From assembly GCA_943840615.1 (NCBI GenBank), contig CALSVI010000008.1:124001-188000 (forward strand): a stretch of 64,000 nucleotides of DNA, written 5' to 3'. Every line of letters begins with the position of its first letter. Within the stretch, counting starts at the first letter, position 1. A model generated the notes under the pieces. That model was given only the letters and a program-made list of their open reading frames with translations. It made no database searches and was not told the DNA's origin. The position numbers and the translations under genes were made by a program. Shown one piece after another: positions 21,870-30,483 of this stretch. The DNA comes from an uncultured Luminiphilus sp. (GTDB taxonomy: Bacteria; Pseudomonadota; Gammaproteobacteria; Pseudomonadales; Halieaceae).

Positions 21870-22775
21870 ATGTCTGAGCAGCGCTGTGGGATGATCGCCA
21901 TTGTGGGTCGCCCCAATGTTGGTAAGTCGACTTTACTCAACCACTTGTTGGGGCAAAAGCTCAGCATTACGTCGCGCAAACCGCAAACGACACGACATCA
22001 GGTGCTGGCTGTTAGTACGGTGGATGCGACGCAACTCATTTATGTCGACACACCCGGGATTCATCTTGGTCAGTCGAAGGCCATTAACCGAGCGATGAAT
22101 AAAACGGCGGCATCGGCGCTGAATGATGTCGATCTGGTGATGTTTTTATGTGATCGCACCAAATGGACCGAAGAGGATGAATTTGTCCTCGACATGGTTT
22201 CCCGTCAGGACAATCCCGTTGTGTTGGTCATGAATAAGGTTGACCTCATGGACACCCAGGAGGCGCTGCTGCCCTTCGCAGAGGATCTGGCACGCCGCTG
22301 CGCCTTTAACGCAGTGTTTCCCGTGTCGGCTTTGCGGGCACGGGGCCTGCAGGAATTGATTCAGCACATTTCCTCGCTAGTCCCTGAGGGGCCGCATTTG
22401 TTTCCGGCGGATCAGATCACCGACCGCAGTCAGCGATTTCTTGCGGCCGAACTTGTTCGTGAAAAGATTGTTCGGCAGCTGGGTGACGAGCTCCCCTATG
22501 CGACGGCGGTTGAAGTTGAATCCTTTAACGAGGATGAGCGGGGGGTGCTCCACATCCATGCACTGATTCTGGTTGAGCGAGACGGGCAGAAAAAAATACT
22601 CGTGGGCGAGGCCGGTGGCCGATTGAAGTCGATCGGTACGGCGGCACGAAAGGATATGGAGCGGGCATTTGATAGCAAGGTCATGCTCAAATTATGGGTG
22701 AAGGTCAAATCGGGCTGGTCAGATGATGCCCGGGCCCTGAAAACGCTCGGTCTAGATCCGTGGGGTGAAGCGTGA
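21870..22775 (+). CDS. era: GTPase Era
   Basis: Era is an essential GTPase that binds 16S rRNA during 30S assembly. Motifs are GRPNVGKST (13-21), DTPGIHLG and NKVDL. The C-terminal KH domain shows [17 protein letters not shown]-like sequence with [15 protein letters not shown]. Length 301 residues is standard. It abuts rnc with no gap and overlaps recO as GTGA, so rnc-era-recO are one transcript. Confidence 0.97.
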   Translation: MSEQRCGMIAIVGRPNVGKSTLLNHLLGQKLSITSRKPQTTRHQVLAVSTVDATQLIYVDTPGIHLGQSKAINRAMNKTAASALNDVDLVMFLCDRTKWTEEDEFVLDMVSRQDNPVVLVMNKVDLMDTQEALLPFAEDLARRCAFNAVFPVSALRARGLQELIQHISSLVPEGPHLFPADQITDRSQRFLAAELVREKIVRQLGDELPYATAVEVESFNEDERGVLHIHALILVERDGQKKILVGEAGGRLKSIGTAARKDMERAFDSKVMLKLWVKVKSGWSDDARALKTLGLDPWGEA

Positions 22776-23515
22776 GCGAGGTCCAACCAGCGTGGGTGCT
22801 GTCTCGTAAAAACTATGGCGATAACGGTATGCTGGTGGAATTGTTTAGTGCAGATTTGGGCCGTTGCGGTGCGATTGTAAGGGGTGCTCATCGACGAAAG
22901 CAGGGGGGGAGTCTGGCATCCTTGTTGCAACCTTTTCACCCGTTGTTGATCACCCTGGCTGGGCGGGGCGAGCTGAAGACGCTGCGAATGGCAGAGGCGC
23001 CTACGCCAGGTTATTTATTGCGGGGTGATGCAATGATGAGCGGTCTTTATCTCAATGAACTGCTGGCTCGCATTCTACCGAGATTTGACGCGCTCCCGAC
23101 GCTGTTTGTGGCGTATGGGCGGGCAGTGGAAAGTTTGTTTAACGCCGCCGGAGAGGAGAGTTTGCGGCGCTTTGAGCTAGTGCTCTTGTCTGAGCTGGGC
23201 TACCGGATTGACTGGGACAGTGATGAGCGGGGGGAATCGATCCGATCGGATGCTTACTATCGGTTTGAGGTAGATCGTGGCTTTTCTCGTGTCGAGGCGC
23301 ATGCACCGATTGCGCATAATGAGCCCCTATTGTCTGGCGAGCAGATACTGACTTTTCGACGGTGGTGGGAGGGGGAATGCGCGCTAGCAGTTGAGGACCT
23401 AATGGCGCTGAAGAGAGTCACCCGAGCCGCAGTAGGTCAGCTGGCGGGTGGTCGTGTCATTCATACCCGCGAGTTTTTCCGGGATCTCAAGGTGCCTGCG
23501 AGCAGAGGGTCATAA
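22772..23515 (+). CDS. recO: DNA repair protein RecO
   Basis: RecO loads RecA at gaps in the RecFOR pathway. The 247-residue protein starts [27 protein letters not shown] after a GTG at 22772, matching the family OB-fold N-terminus, and has the helical C-terminal half. In several gammaproteobacteria pdxJ follows; here cysM comes next after a 62 bp gap. Confidence 0.93.
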   Translation: MSEVQPAWVLSRKNYGDNGMLVELFSADLGRCGAIVRGAHRRKQGGSLASLLQPFHPLLITLAGRGELKTLRMAEAPTPGYLLRGDAMMSGLYLNELLARILPRFDALPTLFVAYGRAVESLFNAAGEESLRRFELVLLSELGYRIDWDSDERGESIRSDAYYRFEVDRGFSRVEAHAPIAHNEPLLSGEQILTFRRWWEGECALAVEDLMALKRVTRAAVGQLAGGRVIHTREFFRDLKVPASRGS

Positions 23516-23577
23516 ACGTGGATAGCCTAAAATAGGATGCAGCGCCTTTCTGTCACGGTTCAGCGGGAGTGCCTCTC

Positions 23578-24477
23578 ATGACTGAGGGGGGTGACTATCC
23601 CACTATTGAAGGGGTCGTGGGTCAAACGCCGCTGGTCCGCCTGCAACGCATTCCGGGTGACACCTCTAATGTTGTTCTGGGGAAGCTTGAGGGTAACAAC
23701 CCCGCCGGCTCGGTAAAGGATCGTCCCGCCATGAGTATGATCCGCGAGGCCGAGTCGCGCGGTGCAATACAGCCTGGCGATACGCTGATTGAAGCCACTA
23801 GCGGGAACACCGGCATTGCACTGGCCATGGCCGCGGCCGTAAAGGGATATCGCCTAAAGCTGATCATGCCTAGCAACCAAAGCGAAGAACGCAAGGGGTC
23901 CATGCGCGCCTATGGCGCGGAACTCATTAACGTGACGCCCGAGGAAGGGATGGAGGGTGCTCGTGATCTTGCGCTGGCAATGGCGAGCCGGAATGAGGGG
24001 GTTGTGCTTAACCAGTTTGCCAATCCTGACAATCCAGGTGGGCACTATGCGTCGACTGGGCCGGAAATTTGGAAGCAGACCGGCGGAAGGGTAACTCACT
24101 TCATCTCCTCTATGGGGACTACTGGCACGATCATGGGGGTGTCTCGGTATCTCAAATCGCAAAACCCGGACATTCAGGTGATCGGTTTGCAGCCGACCGA
24201 TGGTTCCCAAATTCCTGGAATAAGACGCTGGCCCGCGGCGTACTTACCCGACATTTATCAATCCGAACGTGTGGATCGCGTGATGGATATTAGCCAGTCA
24301 GAATCAGAGCAGATGATGCGCCGCCTGGCGAAAGATGAAGGGATCTTTGCGGGCGTATCGTCCGGGGGTGCCGTAGCAGCGGCGATGCGGCTCAGTGCGG
24401 AAGTTGAAGGCGCAACGATCGTTGCTATCATTTGTGACCGCGGAGACCGGTATCTTTCAACGGGTGTTTTTTCCTGA
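23578..24477 (+). CDS. cysM: Cysteine synthase B (O-acetylserine sulfhydrylase)
   Basis: CysM is a PLP enzyme making cysteine (or S-sulfocysteine) from O-acetylserine. Lys47 in NPAGSVKDRP is the PLP lysine and the phosphate-binding SGNTG is at 75-79. The 299-residue length and the RRWPAAYLPDIY segment favour CysM over CysK. The ATG at 23578 is preferred to an upstream GTG at 23569 because a GGGAG ribosome site precedes it at proper spacing. Confidence 0.93.
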   Translation: MTEGGDYPTIEGVVGQTPLVRLQRIPGDTSNVVLGKLEGNNPAGSVKDRPAMSMIREAESRGAIQPGDTLIEATSGNTGIALAMAAAVKGYRLKLIMPSNQSEERKGSMRAYGAELINVTPEEGMEGARDLALAMASRNEGVVLNQFANPDNPGGHYASTGPEIWKQTGGRVTHFISSMGTTGTIMGVSRYLKSQNPDIQVIGLQPTDGSQIPGIRRWPAAYLPDIYQSERVDRVMDISQSESEQMMRRLAKDEGIFAGVSSGGAVAAAMRLSAEVEGATIVAIICDRGDRYLSTGVFS

Positions 24478-24558
24478 GTCAGTATGGGCTCAGGAGCCAT
24501 GCAGTGCAGTTTGCTGCGCAATAAGCCCTCGTGAGCGGGTCGGAGAGGAGAAGGCGCT

Positions 24559-25377
24559 ATGACGGAATTGCCATTAGCGGAGACCACTGACCCCATGGGC
24601 CTGCTACTCGATATCATGCGGCAATTGCGCGATCCCGATTCGGGCTGCCCCTGGGATCTGCGTCAGGATTTTCATACGATCGTACCCTTCACTATCGAAG
24701 AGACCTACGAGTTAGCCGATGCAATTGCTTCGGGAGATTTTCCTCAGGTTTGTGACGAGCTCGGCGACGTGTTGTTTCAGGTGGTTTTCTATGCGCAGAT
24801 GGCGAGTGAGCGGCGACTGTTCGATTTTAACGACGTGGTGGAGGGCATCGCCCAAAAATTACTGCGCAGGCATCCCCATGTGTTCGCGCGGAATTCTGAC
24901 GAGCCGATAAGCGAGGTCGAGGTCAAGGAGCGTTGGGAGGCTATCAAGGGAGAAGAGCGCCAGCAGAAAAACCAGCGTGGTGTGTTGGACGACGTGCCTC
25001 GGGCGCTACCGGCGCTTAGCCGGGCTCAAAAGTTGCAGAAGCGGGCTGCGAGAGTCGGTTTTGATTGGCCTGACAGAGCGGGTGTGCACGCCAAAGTTGA
25101 AGAGGAGTTGGCAGAGCTGGAACAAGCAATCTCAGAAGAGGATGGGGTCGCTATAGAAGCGGAGGTTGGCGATGTGTTGCTTGCGATGGTGAACCTTGCC
25201 CGCCATTTGGGCGTAGACGCAGAGTCTGCTGTGCGGCAGGCAAATCATCGGTTTGAAAGCCGGTTTCGTGTGATGGAGCAGGCTGCAGCAGAAGATAACA
25301 GCGATCTTCAGCACGAGGCATTGGACAGATTAGAAGATCGTTGGCAAGCCGCAAAGCGGCATTTGGCTTCGGAGTGA
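24559..25377 (+). CDS. mazG: Nucleoside triphosphate pyrophosphohydrolase MazG
   Basis: MazG hydrolyses nucleoside triphosphates to monophosphates and lowers ppGpp-linked stress in E. coli. Two MazG domains are visible: the first with CPWDLRQDFHTIVPFTIEETYELADAI and DELGDVLFQVVF, the second with EEELAELEQAI and EVGDVLLAMVNLARHLG. Metal-binding acidic residues are intact. An AGAGGAG ribosome site precedes the ATG. In Pseudomonas-like genomes relA and rlmD lie between cysM and mazG; here they are absent. Confidence 0.95.
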   Translation: MTELPLAETTDPMGLLLDIMRQLRDPDSGCPWDLRQDFHTIVPFTIEETYELADAIASGDFPQVCDELGDVLFQVVFYAQMASERRLFDFNDVVEGIAQKLLRRHPHVFARNSDEPISEVEVKERWEAIKGEERQQKNQRGVLDDVPRALPALSRAQKLQKRAARVGFDWPDRAGVHAKVEEELAELEQAISEEDGVAIEAEVGDVLLAMVNLARHLGVDAESAVRQANHRFESRFRVMEQAAAEDNSDLQHEALDRLEDRWQAAKRHLASE

Positions 25378-25466
25378 GTTGAATGTGACTTGCGAGCAGG
25401 TCACTGCCTGTGTAGCGTACGATTGCCGGCAGTAACGATAAGCACTGAATAAGAGACTTACCCATT

Positions 25467-26102
25467 ATGCGCATTATTCTCCTTGGCCCCCCGGGTGCAG
25501 GTAAGGGCACGCAAGCACAGTTCATCTGTGAGCAGTTTGGGATTCCCCAGATATCCACTGGTGACATGTTGAGAGCGGCGGTCGCAGCAGGGTCTCCGCT
25601 GGGAGAGCAGGCGAAAGTCATTATGGAAGCGGGTGGGCTGGTATCTGATGACATTATTGTCGGTCTGGTGAAGGAGCGACTTGAGGAGTCCGACTGTGTC
25701 GATGGATGTTTGTTCGACGGGTTCCCTCGCACGATTCCGCAGGCGCAGGCGATGGTGGAGGAACAGATTGGCATTGATCATGTGCTCGAGATTGCCATAT
25801 CGGATGAGGAGATCATCAGTCGTTTGAGCGGGCGCAGGGTTCATCCCGGCTCGGGACGTATTTATCACGTCGAATACAATCCGCCGAAACAATCGGGATT
25901 AGACGACCAAACCGGCGAGGCGCTCATCCAGAGAGATGATGACTCGGAGCAAACAATTCGTAACAGACTTAGCGTGTATCATGACCAAACGCGACCCTTG
26001 GTTAATTTTTATCGCGAACTGGAGGGGGTCGATTACCACCAACTCGATGGTGTAGGGGCGGTAAATGACATTACTCGCCACATAATGAGCGTCTTGGGTT
26101 AG
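25467..26102 (+). CDS. adk: Adenylate kinase
   Basis: Adk interconverts AMP, ADP and ATP. The P-loop GPPGAGKGT is at residues 7-15, the AMP-binding signature [12 protein letters not shown] is near residue 82, and the LID region with [16 protein letters not shown] is of the long, zinc-free type. Length is 211 residues. Gene order mazG-adk is not universal but no oddity is seen in the protein. Confidence 0.97.
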   Translation: MRIILLGPPGAGKGTQAQFICEQFGIPQISTGDMLRAAVAAGSPLGEQAKVIMEAGGLVSDDIIVGLVKERLEESDCVDGCLFDGFPRTIPQAQAMVEEQIGIDHVLEIAISDEEIISRLSGRRVHPGSGRIYHVEYNPPKQSGLDDQTGEALIQRDDDSEQTIRNRLSVYHDQTRPLVNFYRELEGVDYHQLDGVGAVNDITRHIMSVLG

Positions 26103-26186
26103 GTAGTAATTCGCACGACTTAGCTTGTCATCAAATATAAAGCTTGATAGTTTTTCACATGAGGCTGGGCACATTAGGAGGGACTT

Positions 26187-26656
26187 ATGGCCGCTGCGAA
26201 GAAAGCAACAAAAAAGAAACCCGCTGCTAAGAAAAAAGTAGCAGCAAAGAAGAAGGCTCCTGCCAAGAAAAAGGCAGCAGCAAAGAAGAAGGCTCCTGCC
26301 AAGAAGAAGGTAGCAGCTAAGAAGAAGCTCCGCCAAGAAGAAGGGCAGCTAAGAAGAAGCTCCGCCAAGAAGAAGGCGGCAGCTAAGAAGAAGGCTCCTG
26401 CCAAGAAGAAGGCAGCAGCTAAGAAGAAGAAAGCTCCTGCCAAGAAGAAGGCAGCAGCTAAGAAGAAGAAAGCTCCTGCCAAGAAGAAGGCAGCAGCTAA
26501 GAAGAAGAAAGCTCCTGCCAAGAAGAAGGCAGCAGCTAAAAGAAGAAGGCCCCTGCCAAGAAGAAGGCAGCAGCTAAGAAGAAGAAGGCTCCTGCTAAGA
26601 AGAAGGCAGCAGCAAAGAAAAAGGCTCCAGCTAAGAAAAAGGCAGCCAAGAAGAAG
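26187..26656 (+). repeat. Tandem Lys/Ala-coding DNA repeat
   Basis: A degenerate repeat of about 24-39 bases built on the pattern aagaagaaggctcctgcc and aagaagaaggcagcagct is reiterated across the gene. It is purine-rich on the coding strand. It explains the frame breaks here and makes exact unit number unreliable. It is coding and is not a CRISPR array: units lack unique spacers. Confidence 0.85.
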
Positions 26657-26659
26657 TAA
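26187..26659 (+). CDS. Lys/Ala-rich histone H1-like (AlgP-type) DNA-binding protein, frame breaks in repeats
   Basis: The protein is built from tandem units close to K-K-A-P-A-K-K-K-A-A-A-K, like the C-terminal tails of AlgP/histone-H1-like bacterial proteins that bind and condense DNA. A strong ribosome site (AGGAGGG) precedes the ATG at 26187. The DNA repeat breaks frame around 26325-26365, where the protein briefly reads LRQEEGQLRRSS, and again at about 26538, where one base is missing and the frame turns Arg-rich. Restoring the base lets the AK repeats run to the TAA at 26657-26659. Repeat units suit polymerase slippage as well as sequencing error, so real unit number is uncertain. A terminator follows. 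No other domain is recognisable. Confidence 0.8.
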
Positions 26660-26697
26660 ATTATTTTGGCGCCACGTTTGGGAGTGGCATCCAACAA

Positions 26698-26725
26698 TAA
26701 AGCCGGCCTTTGGGCCGGCTTTTTT
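26698..26725 (+). terminator. Intrinsic terminator after the histone-like gene
   Basis: An AAGCCGGCC / GGCCGGCTT inverted repeat with a four-base loop (TTTG) is followed by a run of T at 26720-26725. This is a strong GC stem with U-tract, about 40 bp past the stop at 26659. It ends transcripts coming from adk or the histone-like gene before the divergent accessory region begins. Confidence 0.9.
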
Positions 26726-26807
26726 ATGGATTGTGTGAAATGAAGTTACCGGCACTAGTTGGCGTGGCGCAAATGAGGCTGAGGGCATCGATAGGGGGGC
26801 GGTATTA

Positions 26808-27716
26808 GTGGCTGTGAACCCCATTCTTTATCACTACCCAATGTCGCCCTATTCAGAAAAGGTACGCCTGGCGATGGGGCTCAATAATCAGGCCTGGACT
26901 TCAGTTGTCGTCCCGGCTCAACCTCCGAGGCGCTCGCTGGATGATCTGGTCGGTGGTTATCGTCGAATTCCCGTGCTTCAAATCGGAGCCCAATTTTATT
27001 GCGACTCACAATTGGCTTTTGAGGCCTTGTCCGGCACGCATTCCGATGTCGGCGCTCTCGATGCTGATGATGAGGCACTGCGTCGTTGGGCAGAGGAGGA
27101 GATTTTCTTTGCGGTGATCGCGGCAGCCCCTCCGCTAAAGGTATTAAAATATTTGTTGGGGCAGCTAGGCCTGGTCGGCATTGCAAGATTTGTCCGAGAT
27201 CGCTCGCGAATGATGCGAGATGCCACAGTGACAGTGAAAGCGTCTGCTGTGGCTGCTGCGGGCATTGCGGAATATGTTTTTCATGTTGACCGATTGCTTT
27301 CTGCACGGCCCTATCTGTCTGGTTCGCATCCCGGCTATCTTGATCTGTGTTGCTACCACCCTTTATGGATGGCTCTTGCGGTCGATCGAGGTGGCGCCGC
27401 GGACTGGCCATTGAGGGTTCAAGAGTGGATCACTCACATGGGTGAGCTATCACACGGGGCCGCAGCTAGCGCCTCACGCCGTTCAATTGCCGAAGCTATT
27501 ACGAGCGATCAGGTTGAGATTTCGGGGGAAGTCAGCATGCCTCATCATTACGGCGAGACAGTGGCGGTCGCGCCGTTAGATTATGCGCGTGATGAGACGA
27601 TCGGCGAATTGATCATGTTGAATGATGAGCGCATCGTGATTCGGCGGCGCTTCGATACGGAACATCCTATTTATCTACATTTTCCGCGACGAGGTTTTGA
27701 AATCAGGGGCCGCTAG
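26808..27716 (+). CDS. Glutathione S-transferase family protein with C-terminal extension
   Basis: The N-terminal thioredoxin-like domain reads ILYHYPMSPYSEKVRLAMG and then the glutathione-binding region RRIPVLQIGAQFYCDSQ. An alpha-helical GST C-terminal domain follows to about residue 225. A further 70-80 residues end with DERIVIRRRFDTEHPIYLHFPRRGFEI, which is not usual for GSTs and reads like a small beta-rich domain. Start chosen at GTG 26808; a second GTG lies two codons on. Likely role is conjugation or detoxification, substrate unknown. Convergent with the AraC gene (4 bp overlap). Confidence 0.8.
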   Translation: MAVNPILYHYPMSPYSEKVRLAMGLNNQAWTSVVVPAQPPRRSLDDLVGGYRRIPVLQIGAQFYCDSQLAFEALSGTHSDVGALDADDEALRRWAEEEIFFAVIAAAPPLKVLKYLLGQLGLVGIARFVRDRSRMMRDATVTVKASAVAAAGIAEYVFHVDRLLSARPYLSGSHPGYLDLCCYHPLWMALAVDRGGAADWPLRVQEWITHMGELSHGAAASASRRSIAEAITSDQVEISGEVSMPHHYGETVAVAPLDYARDETIGELIMLNDERIVIRRRFDTEHPIYLHFPRRGFEIRGR

Positions 27717-28744
27717 TTTTCGGAGGTCGAGCTTTTGCCGCGCTGATTTTTTCGCCATTGGATGGGCGACGCTCCGCTCCATTGTATAAACGCACGGCGA
27801 AAGTTGGAGGCGTCATTGAATCCCAATAACAAGGCGATTCGGTCGACGGATAGCTCGTTTTTCCGGAGATAGTGTTTCGCGTGCTTTCGGCGAATCGTAT
27901 CCAGTAGCACCTGAAAGGTGGTGGATTCTTGTTGCAGGCGTCGTCGATAGGTCCGCGGACTGAGGTTGAGCATCCCAGCCATCTGATCGAGCTGAGGGTA
28001 TTGGCCTTGCAGCTTGTTGAGCGCCGCGAGCGTTCGTTCCGCATAGCTGGCAGTGTCAGATAGGTCTGCAAGTAACCTCGCGCATTCTGCGTCATACAGC
28101 GCCCTCAGGGTTGGGTTTGACGTTGGCACAGGTTGTCGCATCAGCGAACCCGGCAGACTCAGGATGGCGTTATCGGCGTTGAATTGAATTTTGTCGCCAA
28201 AGATACGTATCAGCGGCGTTGTGTCTGGTGGGGGCGCATAGGGAAAATGTACCTCCAAGTCCGCAGTTGGCATTTGCAGAAGGTCGGAAATCGTTTTTTG
28301 GGCGGCGGAAAAAATGGCCTCGTGCGAGAATCTTCTCGACAGCGGAGGGGAGTCCAGCGACAGCAGCAAGCCGGCGCGGTCGTTGACGGGATCTTCGTAG
28401 CGGGAGAGCTCTGTATTGCTGCCCGTTAATAGTGGACCGTAACGCACTAGCGTCTCCAACACCTCCACGAGATCTGCGCACGCCATAAAGGTCTGTCCGA
28501 TCACCGCGTGTGCCCCGAGATTCAATTGTTGTCCCACGGCCAGGCCCAATGCTGGGTCACCGGTTGCCATGAGTGCATTGGCGATGATCCGGTCTGCCTC
28601 GTGCTCTTCCACCCTCGCCCCAGGACTGCTCAATGCATCGAGACTGAGGGCGGTTCCCTCGCAGAGCGATGCCATTGAGTATCCTTGTTCCCCGGCCAGC
28701 GCAATAAGGACGAGGAGATATTGACTGGGGATAGACGATTCCAT
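27713..28744 (-). CDS. AraC-family transcriptional regulator
   Basis: This 343-residue regulator has an N-terminal arabinose-binding-like domain (AraC_bd, residues about 20-205) and a C-terminal AraC-type double helix-turn-helix (about 240-335), with LDQMAGMLNLSPRTYRRRLQQ and VDRIALLLGFNDASNFRRAFIQWSG. The ATG at 28742-28744 (MESSIPSQYLL) is chosen; a longer reading would run into the diiron gene's promoter and has no family match. It is divergent from the diiron-ferredoxin-CYP153 operon and is its likely activator. AraC/OruR-type regulators are typical beside CYP153 alkane operons. Confidence 0.88.
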   Translation of the reverse strand: MESSIPSQYLLVLIALAGEQGYSMASLCEGTALSLDALSSPGARVEEHEADRIIANALMATGDPALGLAVGQQLNLGAHAVIGQTFMACADLVEVLETLVRYGPLLTGSNTELSRYEDPVNDRAGLLLSLDSPPLSRRFSHEAIFSAAQKTISDLLQMPTADLEVHFPYAPPPDTTPLIRIFGDKIQFNADNAILSLPGSLMRQPVPTSNPTLRALYDAECARLLADLSDTASYAERTLAALNKLQGQYPQLDQMAGMLNLSPRTYRRRLQQESTTFQVLLDTIRRKHAKHYLRKNELSVDRIALLLGFNDASNFRRAFIQWSGASPIQWRKNQRGKSSTSEN

Positions 28745-28749
28745 CACGC

Positions 28750-28778
28750 TATTTGGCCATAAATGACCTTTATTTGGC
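28750..28778. promoter_or_regulatory. Candidate AraC-type direct-repeat operator
   Basis: TATTTGGC occurs at 28750-28757 and again at 28771-28778, a centre spacing of 21 bp (two helical turns) in the same orientation. This is the spacing expected of two AraC-family half-sites on one face of DNA. It lies in the 102 bp gap between the AraC gene and the diiron gene. Assignment is by pattern only. Confidence 0.5.
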
Positions 28779-28846
28779 AAGGTAGCACCTTGAGCGGTCG
28801 CTTCGAGGACGAGAAGATAGCGTTCAAGGAAAAAGGAGAGGTCGAC

Positions 28847-30025
28847 ATGAAGATTGCTTGGCGTGATGAGACACCCCGAAAAATTCAGCAGTTCCCCGGC
28901 GCGGATTATCCCTCCACGAACCCGGATCTCGAAGATGTGTTGACGAGCCGCGACGTAGATCATGTCGCGCAAATTTTCCAGACACCGCTGACGGGTTCCT
29001 ACAATTGGGACTATTCGGTGCAGGACGACCGCATCAAAAAACTTTACGAGTTGGGCAAGCAGTTAAATTGGGACCCGCAGATGGACATCGACTGGGACCG
29101 TCCCTGGCCTGAAGAAGAGCGGCAGGCAGAGCTGATGAATCTGCACGATTACCCTCCTTATCTCGCCTTGTCGGATAAAGAGCGGGACGAGTTCTGGCTG
29201 CATATGAACGCTTGGTCGTTGTCGCAATTCTTGCACGGAGAGCAGGGGGCGCTGCTGGTAGCCAGTCAGCTGTGTTCCTGCGCGCCTACCTTCAACGCGA
29301 AACTCTACGCCGCCTCACAGACATTCGACGAGGCACGCCATGTTGAGGTGTTCAATCAATATATCCAGAAGCGAATTGGGCTGATGTACCCCATCAATAC
29401 GCATCTAAATAGCATCATCGACAAGATTCTCACCGATCCGCGCTGGGACCTTAAATTTATCGGTATGCAGATTGTCATTGAGGGGCTGGCGCTGTCGGCC
29501 TTCAACACCACTCGCGAGACCACGCCTGATCCTGTGTTGAAAGATATTGTGTATCTGGTCACCCGCGACGAGGCCCGACATGTGACTTTTGGGGTGAATT
29601 ATCTCGAGGAGTTTGTGCAAACCTTGACAGAAGAGGAGCGTGAGGAGCGAGCGTTGTTTGCCTTTGAGGCCTGCGCAATCAGCCGAGAGAGACTGGTAGC
29701 GACCGATGTGTTCCGTCATTTCGGTTGGGATGTCGAGGAGAGCCGACGCAAGGTGCTCGATGGGTTTGTCATGTCGACCTTTAGAAATCTGCTCTTTCAG
29801 CGAGTCGTGCCCAACCTTCGACGAATTGGGTTGCTGACTGAATCGGTGCGCCCTAAATTCGAGGAGCTAGGGATTCTGGAATATGAAGCGATGACTGACG
29901 ACGGCGATATCGATTGGAATAAGCTTGAGCGACCACTCGATATTACTGAGGCCCAGAGTCACGAGCAGAGCATGCTCGCAGCGTTCCACGAGGCCTTTGA
30001 GGCGGATCAGGCGGTGGCAGGTTAA
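28847..30025 (+). CDS. Ferritin-like diiron oxygenase/oxidase
   Basis: A 392-residue all-helical protein with a full carboxylate-bridged diiron ligand set: Glu132 (HGEQGA), Glu162 and His165 (FDEARH), Glu212 (IVIEGL), Glu242 and His245 (RDEARH). This E / ExxH / E / ExxH layout is that of ribonucleotide-reductase-R2-like and AurF-like ferritin-fold oxidases. The ATG at 28847 is chosen for the AAAAGGAGAG ribosome site; more N-terminal readings lack similarity. It is first gene of an operon with a [2Fe-2S] ferredoxin and a CYP153-type P450. Substrate is unknown; oxidation or desaturation of an alkyl compound is an inference from the neighbours. Confidence 0.85.
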   Translation: MKIAWRDETPRKIQQFPGADYPSTNPDLEDVLTSRDVDHVAQIFQTPLTGSYNWDYSVQDDRIKKLYELGKQLNWDPQMDIDWDRPWPEEERQAELMNLHDYPPYLALSDKERDEFWLHMNAWSLSQFLHGEQGALLVASQLCSCAPTFNAKLYAASQTFDEARHVEVFNQYIQKRIGLMYPINTHLNSIIDKILTDPRWDLKFIGMQIVIEGLALSAFNTTRETTPDPVLKDIVYLVTRDEARHVTFGVNYLEEFVQTLTEEEREERALFAFEACAISRERLVATDVFRHFGWDVEESRRKVLDGFVMSTFRNLLFQRVVPNLRRIGLLTESVRPKFEELGILEYEAMTDDGDIDWNKLERPLDITEAQSHEQSMLAAFHEAFEADQAVAG

Positions 30026-30116
30026 ATCCGGTGGTGATAGCCTCCCGAAGCTGCGATGCGCCATATAGCCAAGGCGGATCTGAGTAATAGAAATGACTAG
30101 AGGGATATAACAGTTC

Positions 30117-30431
30117 ATGACGGTGATCACGTACATACAGCATGATGGTTCCGAGAGGATGGTTGATGCCGATGCGGGCCTCTCGCTAATGGAGACGGCG
30201 CTTAAGCACGACATCCCGGGCATCGATGCCGATTGTGGAGGTGGCGCAATCTGCGGCACCTGTCATTGTTTTGTCGAGGTTTCCGGGGAGCTACCGGCGC
30301 CTGATCCGCAGGAGACTGCGATGCTCGGACTGCGTCCGGATCGTGCCGAGAACTCCCGCCTTGCCTGCCAAATTGTTATCTCAGCCGGCATGTCCGACGT
30401 GACGGTAAGGCTGCCTGAGTTTCAGATGTAA
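30117..30431 (+). CDS. [2Fe-2S] ferredoxin
   Basis: This is an adrenodoxin/putidaredoxin-type ferredoxin of 104 residues. Cluster cysteines are Cys40, Cys46, Cys49 (C-x5-C-x2-C in CGGGAICGTC) and Cys84 (LACQI). An additional Cys51 sits near the cluster. It lies between the diiron gene (91 bp) and the CYP153 gene (52 bp) and should deliver electrons to the P450 and possibly the diiron protein. No ferredoxin reductase gene is nearby. Confidence 0.93.
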   Translation: MTVITYIQHDGSERMVDADAGLSLMETALKHDIPGIDADCGGGAICGTCHCFVEVSGELPAPDPQETAMLGLRPDRAENSRLACQIVISAGMSDVTVRLPEFQM

Positions 30432-30483
30432 CCGTATAGTGAGCGTTGCATTGCAGCCATAACTACATGAAAAGGTTGATTTT

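Noticed and set aside
24478-24558. Hairpin GGCTC-AG-GAGCC after cysM as a terminator
   Set aside because: The loop is too small and no T-run follows.
26187-26656. Repeated DNA units as a CRISPR array
   Set aside because: The units are coding Lys/Ala repeats in one frame with no unique spacers and no cas genes.
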